This document shows positions 40,582 to 44,664 of a DNA stretch of 44,664 bases, piece by piece (the first letter of the stretch is position 1; every line of letters begins with the position of its first letter). Made by a program: the position numbers and the translations under genes. The notes beneath the pieces are model-generated. The model saw only the letters and a list, made by a program, of their open reading frames with translations, was not told where the DNA came from and did no database searches. The stretch comes from an uncultured Gemmiger sp. (lineage in GTDB: Bacteria > Bacillota > Clostridia > Oscillospirales > Ruminococcaceae): positions 1-44,664 of the forward strand of contig CALWNO010000020.1 of assembly GCA_944382785.1 (NCBI GenBank). Reading direction: 5' to 3'.

Positions 40582-41964
40582 ATGCGCACATCGCACGATC
40601 AAAACGCAATTCTGACGGGTTCCATACCCCGCCAGTTGCTTTTGTTCTTTCTGCCTATCTGGTTCGGAACTCTGTTCCAGCAGCTGTACAACACCGCGGA
40701 CACCCTGATCGTCGGCAACTTTGTGGGCACCCAGGCCCTGGCGGCGGTGGGGGCCACCGGCGCCTTCGTTCAGTTGCTGGTGGGGGTATTTGTGGGGCTG
40801 TGCAGCGGCGCCGGCGTGGTCATTGCCCAGAGCTACGGTGCCGGCAATGTGGAGGCAGTGGACCGCCAGGTGCACACGGCATTGTCCATGGCTGTTCTGG
40901 GGGGCGCCGCACTGACGGTGCTGGGACTGGTGACCAGCCGGGGGGTTCTGATCCTCATGCAGACTCCCGCCGATATTATCGATTCCGCGACCCTGTATCT
41001 GCAGATCTACTTTCTGGGTATGATCCCTCAGATCATCTATAACATGGGCACCAACATTCTGCGGGCAGTAGGGGACAGCAAGCGTCCTCTCTACTTCCTG
41101 ATCATTGCCTCTCTGGTTAACATCGTGCTGGACATCGTCTTTGTGGCCGGATTCAAGTGGGGGGTGGCCGGCGCGGCTCTGGCCACCATCATCAGCCAGC
41201 TGGCCAGTGCAGTGCTCACCCTGCGCTGCCTGGCCGGGTCAAACGGGATGCCCTGGCACCTGGAAATGGCCCGCATGCGGCCGGACCCGGCGGTGCTCTC
41301 GGACATTTGCCGCATCGGCCTGCCCAGCGCGGCCCAGTCGGCCTTGTACAGTATCAGCAACATTGTCATTCAGGCAGCGGTGAACGGCTTCGGCACCACG
41401 GCGGTGGCGGCCTGGAGCGTCTACGGCAAGATCGACTTCCTGTTCTGGATGACCGTCAGCTCCTTCGGCATCGCCATTACCACCTTTGCAGGGCAGAACT
41501 TCGGTGCCCGCCTGTATGACCGCGTTCACCAGGGTACCCGGGTCTGCCTGGGCATGGCGGCGGGCATCACCGTGGTCATCAGCCTGGCGCTGTACCCCCT
41601 GGCGGAACTGGCCTTCCGGCTGTTCAGCCAGGACGACGCGGTGGTGGCCCAGGGTGTGCAGATGATGCACTTCCTGGTCCCCACTTACATCACCTATGTC
41701 TGCATCGAGATCTTCTCCGGTGCACTGCGCGGCTGCGGGGATGTGCGGGTGCCCACCCTCATCACCGTCTTCGGCGTCTGCGGGCTGCGGGTGGCCTGGT
41801 TGCTGCTGGTGGTACCTCGCTTCCACACCATCCTCATGGTGGAAGTCAGCTATCCCGTCACCTGGGCCCTGGCCAGCCTGCTGTTTGCCGTTTACTATTT
41901 CCAGGGCGGCTGGCTGCAGCGCTGCATCACGGCCCGGGCCGGCAAAACAGCGGCGGAAACCTGA
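40582..41964 (+). CDS. MATE-family multidrug/cation antiporter
   Basis: A 460-residue membrane protein with 12 predicted helices. MATE features are LTGSIPRQLLLFFLPIWFGTLFQQLYNTADTLIVGNFVG at the start, the mirrored second half around IGLPSAAQSALYSISNIVIQ, and NFGARLYDRV. It exports drugs or metabolites in exchange for Na+ or H+. The start is not certain: the ATG at 40582 has GGGGAGG 13 bases upstream, and a TTG at 40561 is in frame. It is followed 12 bases later by an acetyltransferase gene, probably co-transcribed. Confidence 0.92.
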   Translation: MRTSHDQNAILTGSIPRQLLLFFLPIWFGTLFQQLYNTADTLIVGNFVGTQALAAVGATGAFVQLLVGVFVGLCSGAGVVIAQSYGAGNVEAVDRQVHTALSMAVLGGAALTVLGLVTSRGVLILMQTPADIIDSATLYLQIYFLGMIPQIIYNMGTNILRAVGDSKRPLYFLIIASLVNIVLDIVFVAGFKWGVAGAALATIISQLASAVLTLRCLAGSNGMPWHLEMARMRPDPAVLSDICRIGLPSAAQSALYSISNIVIQAAVNGFGTTAVAAWSVYGKIDFLFWMTVSSFGIAITTFAGQNFGARLYDRVHQGTRVCLGMAAGITVVISLALYPLAELAFRLFSQDDAVVAQGVQMMHFLVPTYITYVCIEIFSGALRGCGDVRVPTLITVFGVCGLRVAWLLLVVPRFHTILMVEVSYPVTWALASLLFAVYYFQGGWLQRCITARAGKTAAET

Positions 41965-41976
41965 GAGGAGTCGAAG

Positions 41977-42501
41977 ATGGAGTTTCTCCTTCGCCCGGCG
42001 GTTTCGACCGATCTGCCCAGCATTCTGCGGGTGATGCACACAGCCCGTCAGGCCCTTGTCTGCCAGGACTGGTTCGTCCCGGACACAGCGGAATACTTTG
42101 CCGCCCACATCGACAGTGAAGAGGGCTTTTGTTATGTGGCCCAGGCACCGGCGGGCGAACTGGCTGCCTATTTTACCGTCAAGCTGGCGGGGGAGGCCGC
42201 CGATGCCCTGGGGCGGCAGCTGGGCATGCAGGGGTCGGATCTGCGGGCCTGTGCCCAGATGGACAGCTGTTGCGTGGCGCCGCCCTATCGGGGACATAGT
42301 CTGGAGGGCCGCCTGATGCAGTTGGCCGAACAGCGGCTGGTGAACTGGCCGGGACGACCGTATATCCACTGTCTGGGCACAGTTCACCCGGACAACGCAC
42401 CCAGCCTGTACAGCTTCCTTCACCGGGGCTATGCCATTGCCGCTGCCGACGTGCTGTGCTATGGCGGCAAGCGCCGCCACATCCTGCAAAAGGATTTATA
42501 A
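41977..42501 (+). CDS. GNAT-family N-acetyltransferase
   Basis: A 174-residue acetyltransferase. LRPAVSTDLPSILRVMHTARQ is the N-terminal GNAT segment; MDSCCVAPPYRGHSLEGRLMQLAEQRL contains the acetyl-CoA loop (R-G-H-x-x-x-G-R variant). The C-terminal strand pair HCLGTVHPDNAPSLYSFLHRGYAI is typical. GAGAGGAG precedes the ATG. It lies 12 bases after the MATE gene. The substrate is unknown. Confidence 0.88.
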   Translation: MEFLLRPAVSTDLPSILRVMHTARQALVCQDWFVPDTAEYFAAHIDSEEGFCYVAQAPAGELAAYFTVKLAGEAADALGRQLGMQGSDLRACAQMDSCCVAPPYRGHSLEGRLMQLAEQRLVNWPGRPYIHCLGTVHPDNAPSLYSFLHRGYAIAAADVLCYGGKRRHILQKDL

Positions 42502-42509
42502 GTAAGAAA

Positions 42510-42547
42510 AAAGGGCCTCTGCCGGAATTCCACGGCAGAGGCCCTTT
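42510..42547. terminator. Bidirectional terminator between the GNAT gene and cutC
   Basis: Fifteen-bp perfect stem: AAAGGGCCTCTGCCG pairs with CGGCAGAGGCCCTTT, with an A-run on the left side. Confidence 0.92.
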
Positions 42548-42560
42548 CTGGTTGAAAACT

Positions 42561-43319
42561 TTAGACGGATTCGTCCAGCGCCTGCCGGGCGGCGCGTACC
42601 GCGGAAGCGCTGGTCTGCTGGATATGCCATTCGTCCAGACCGGGCAGCCCCATGGGCACGCCCTCCCGGCGGAAAATCATCCCGCTTTCCCGCTCGGTCT
42701 TGCCGCTCATGTGGAATGCCCGGGGGCGAGGCAGCACACGGCACAGTTCCTGGATGACATCGGCGTTCACCCCGGCCCCGATGAGCACTTCCGGGCCGTT
42801 GATCCGGTCCCGCTCGGCCAGCAGGGCCGCCAGCACAGTTCGACCATCCCGGCAGGAAGCGGCGGCACCGCTGGTCAGCACCGTGTCGATGCCCAGGGCC
42901 GCGGCGGCCCGGTAGGTCTCTACGGGGTCCCGGGACACATCGATGGCCCGGTGCAGGGTCAACTCGGCGCCGGGACCGGCGGCCTCAATGAGACGGCGGG
43001 TGGCATTCCGGTCCAACGTGCCTTCCGCTGTGAGTACGCCGATCACAAAGCCGTCGGCCCCGGCCCGGCGCAGCACCGGCATCTGTGCGCAGAGCAGATC
43101 AATTTCTTCGGGTGTATACAGAAAATCCCCCGGCCGCGGCCGCATAAGGCAGCGCACCGGAATGGGGCTTTCCGCCCGGATCTGGGCCAGCAGCGCCGCG
43201 TAGGGGGTCAGTCCTCCCACGCTCAGGGCGCTGCACAGCTCCAGCCGGTCCGCTCCGCCGGCCACGGCGGCCCGGGCAGAGACCAGACTGTCCACACACA
43301 CTTCCAACAGATGTTCCAT
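42561..43319 (-). CDS. cutC: CutC-family protein
   Basis: A 252-residue TIM-barrel protein historically linked to copper homeostasis, though the biochemical role is unsettled. Family signatures are LEVCVDSLVSARAAVAGGADRLELCSALSVGGLTPY at the N-terminus, PVRCLMRPRPGDFLYT, LTLHRAIDVSRDP and LTSGAAASC. GAAAGGAAGG precedes the ATG at 43319; the longer open frame has no such site. Monocistronic. The 140 bases between its start and the next gene hold nothing I can identify. Confidence 0.94.
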   Translation of the reverse strand: MEHLLEVCVDSLVSARAAVAGGADRLELCSALSVGGLTPYAALLAQIRAESPIPVRCLMRPRPGDFLYTPEEIDLLCAQMPVLRRAGADGFVIGVLTAEGTLDRNATRRLIEAAGPGAELTLHRAIDVSRDPVETYRAAAALGIDTVLTSGAAASCRDGRTVLAALLAERDRINGPEVLIGAGVNADVIQELCRVLPRPRAFHMSGKTERESGMIFRREGVPMGLPGLDEWHIQQTSASAVRAARQALDESV

Positions 43320-43460
43320 GATTTGCCTTCCTTTCACCGGGGGTGCATCCGGACCGGTGTTTTTGACCTTAGTATACCACGCAACCCCGCAAAAGCAAGG
43401 ATGAGCACTCACACAAAATCCGGCAAGAGCATACGACAGGGAAAGCTAAGGGAAAACAAT

Positions 43461-43742
43461 TCAGGCTGCCCGGCCGCCCCGAACCACCCGCAGCGTGACG
43501 GTGCGGCGGGCAGATGTACGGCGCACATGGTGTGCGGGAACACGCTGCCGACGAGGTGTGGGCTTTTTCTCGGCCAGCCCACAGAGAATATTCATGCCGA
43601 TAAGATCGGCCAAACCCAGCAGCAAGGCCACGGGCAGAAAGAGGGTGCCTTCCGCAGCGCCGCAAATGATGGCCAGCAGCAGAAAGCCCAGCACCGACAT
43701 CAGAAACCGACATACCTGCTGTTTGATCGTCTGAAAGTTCAT
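43461..43742 (-). CDS. Small membrane protein with strongly basic C-terminal tail
   Basis: A 93-residue protein I do not recognise. Two hydrophobic segments (about 12-30 and 33-54) are followed by a tail of about 35 residues with a dozen Arg/Lys and several His (KKPTPRRQRV, HHVRRTSARRTVTLRVVRGGR). The basic tail should face the cytoplasm. GGAGGT precedes the ATG. It is divergent from the XRE-S24 repressor, and its near-consensus promoter is overlaid by two of the three operator copies. This suggests it is induced when the repressor is cleaved or displaced. Confidence 0.72.
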   Translation of the reverse strand: MNFQTIKQQVCRFLMSVLGFLLLAIICGAAEGTLFLPVALLLGLADLIGMNILCGLAEKKPTPRRQRVPAHHVRRTSARRTVTLRVVRGGRAA

Positions 43743-43771
43743 GATCCATACCTCCGCAAACTGTATTGCTC

Positions 43772-43786
43772 ACAACTGTTGGTTGT
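43772..43786. promoter_or_regulatory. Operator copy 1 (ACAAC-N5-GTTGT)
   Basis: A perfect inverted repeat, ACAAC-TGTTG-GTTGT, in the leader of the small membrane protein gene just after its expected start of transcription. It is the same motif as at 43806-43820. Confidence 0.75.
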
Positions 43787-43797
43787 TTTATGACTTC

Positions 43798-43826
43798 ATG
43801 ATAATACAACAAACGGTTGTTGTCAA
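43798..43826 (-). promoter_or_regulatory. Promoter of the small membrane protein gene
   Basis: On the minus strand TTGACA (43826-43821), a 17-base spacer and TATCAT (43803-43798). The spacer contains operator copy 2 in full. Confidence 0.75.
43806..43820. promoter_or_regulatory. Operator copy 2 (ACAAC-N5-GTTGT)
   Basis: A perfect inverted repeat, ACAAC-AAACG-GTTGT, between the -35 and -10 of the minus-strand promoter. A bound protein should block polymerase. Its centre is 34 bases from that of copy 1. Confidence 0.78.
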
Positions 43827-43870
43827 CACAAAAAACAACTTTTAATGGGGAAAATTTCCAATTTTTTCTC

Positions 43871-43899
43871 TTTACAGAAACTACCAAAGGTTGTATAAT
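43871..43899 (+). promoter_or_regulatory. Promoter of the XRE-S24 repressor gene
   Basis: TTTACA (43871-43876), a 17-base spacer and TATAAT (43894-43899). Operator copy 3 covers the spacer and the first base of the -10. Confidence 0.78.
43880..43894. promoter_or_regulatory. Operator copy 3 (ACTAC-N5-GTTGT)
   Basis: Differs by one base from the perfect motif: ACTAC-CAAAG-GTTGT. Its position inside the repressor's own promoter implies autoregulation, perhaps with lower affinity. Confidence 0.68.
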
Positions 43900-43949
43900 G
43901 AATAAAACAAAGAATTCCCGGCATCCCCCTGCCGGAAAGGAGCTTGCAG

Positions 43950-44570
43950 ATGTTTGCAGAACGCTTGAAGATGGCCCGCAAGGCCAAGAAGTACAGCCAG
44001 GCCGAAGTGTCCCGTCTGCTCGGGGTGACTCAGCAGGCGGTGGGCAAGTGGGAGACCGGGCGCTCCACCCCGGACCCCCAGACGGTGGCCCGCTTGGCGG
44101 AGATCCTGGACACCACCGCCGACGCTCTGCTGGGGCTGCACAATGCGGCCGCCACCATCAGCCAGGATGTGATGGCCCGCTATGAGCAGTGTCTGGTCCC
44201 GGTGGTCGGCACGGTGCGTGCCGGCTATGGCGCCCTGGCTTTTGAAGAGGACTACGGCAAAGAATATGCCAGCGTCAAGGACCCGCAGAACTACTTTTAT
44301 CTGGTGGTGAAGGGGGACAGCATGGAACCCCGCATTTCAGATGGAGACCTGGCCCTGGTGCGCCGGCAGTCCACGTTGGAAAATGGGGACCTGGGGGTCA
44401 TCGTCTTTGGCGTGGACGGAGAAGGCACCCTGAAAAAGTACATTCAGCGCGGCAATTCGGTGGTGCTGCATCCCTTCAATCCAGCGTACGATGAGGTGGT
44501 CATCAAGGGGGAGGACCTGGATCATCTGTACATTGCCGGCAAAGTGGTGGAAACCAAAGCCAAGTGGTAA
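43950..44570 (+). CDS. XRE-family repressor with LexA-like S24 autopeptidase domain
   Basis: A 206-residue regulator. Residues 1-65 are an XRE/Cro-type helix-turn-helix (SQAEVSRLLGVTQQAVGKWETGRSTPD). Residues 83-205 are an S24 domain with a LexA-like Ala91-Gly92 cleavage site, nucleophile Ser124 in KGDSMEP and general base Lys162 in GTLKKY (38 residues later, as in LexA). It should therefore self-cleave on a RecA-type or other signal. The ATG at 43950 follows AAAGGAG. Canonical Firmicute LexA has a winged helix instead of XRE, so this is a LexA analogue rather than LexA. The 94 bases after it show no gene or clear terminator. Confidence 0.9.
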   Translation: MFAERLKMARKAKKYSQAEVSRLLGVTQQAVGKWETGRSTPDPQTVARLAEILDTTADALLGLHNAAATISQDVMARYEQCLVPVVGTVRAGYGALAFEEDYGKEYASVKDPQNYFYLVVKGDSMEPRISDGDLALVRRQSTLENGDLGVIVFGVDGEGTLKKYIQRGNSVVLHPFNPAYDEVVIKGEDLDHLYIAGKVVETKAKW

Positions 44571-44664
44571 GGACTTCCTTACAAGAACGTTGAATGAAAT
44601 GGTGAAGGTAATATAAAGTATCGCCTCACCGGTCAAGCCACTGTTTTAGCCCCCTCCCAGACAG

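Overview
The window looks like a chromosomal segment of a GC-rich, endospore-lineage Firmicute, most likely an Oscillospiraceae (Ruminococcaceae) gut anaerobe of the Faecalibacterium/Subdoligranulum/Gemmiger type. The evidence is an Rnf complex, clostridial-type spoVAC-AD-AE, spoIIP and spoVFA/B, strong AGGAGG ribosome sites, a class B sortase with a non-LPxTG substrate, and BspA-type leucine-rich repeats. No phage, transposon, CRISPR array or rRNA operon is visible. The genus is inference; the sporulation lineage is well supported.

Layout. 1-1601: end of an rnf operon (rnfA, rnfB) and its terminator. 1614-5617: a sugar-nucleotidyltransferase, then a patatin lipase and a divergent PTS enzyme I-like protein. 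5719-7371: rsmE and prmA on the minus strand. 7445-9903: an acetyltransferase, then spoVAC-spoVAD-spoVAE. 9977-10246: rpsT. 10444-14102: spoIIP, asnS, mutY. 14279-18018: a small membrane protein and two tandem proteins with degenerate M23/LytM domains. 18176-20922: dipicolinate synthase spoVFA/B and a murA paralogue. 21146-23529: ftsZ and a divIVA-like gene. 23595-25559: a polytopic GT-C-like protein. 25754-27151: a small TPETG surface protein with its class B sortase. 27228-28039: a ydbC-like/HD-domain pair. 28325-28399: tRNA-Gly(TCC) beside a 20-bp copy of its 3' end. 28458-31124: a GntR/ABC operon. 31329-36434: a PsiE-like protein, cysE, an unusual ParB-like/BMP fusion with a metallophosphoesterase, and gpsA. 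36532-40451: an LRR/VWA/MoxR operon. 40582-43319: a MATE exporter, an acetyltransferase and cutC. 43461-44570: a small basic-tailed membrane protein divergent from an XRE-S24 (LexA-like) repressor.

How the genes fit together. Several blocks serve sporulation: SpoIIP for engulfment, SpoVF to make dipicolinate, SpoVA to move it into the spore, and probably the two inactive LytM-like proteins as wall or engulfment scaffolds. MurA, FtsZ and DivIVA serve wall synthesis and division.

The strongest candidates for undescribed biology are: (i) the XRE-S24 repressor, whose divergent promoters carry three copies of an ACAAC-N5-GTTGT-type operator and which probably controls a 93-residue membrane protein in a LexA-like circuit; (ii) the LRR-VWA-MoxR three-gene operon; (iii) the signal-peptide-less ParB-like/BMP fusion translationally coupled to a phosphoesterase; and (iv) the tandem degenerate M23 proteins.
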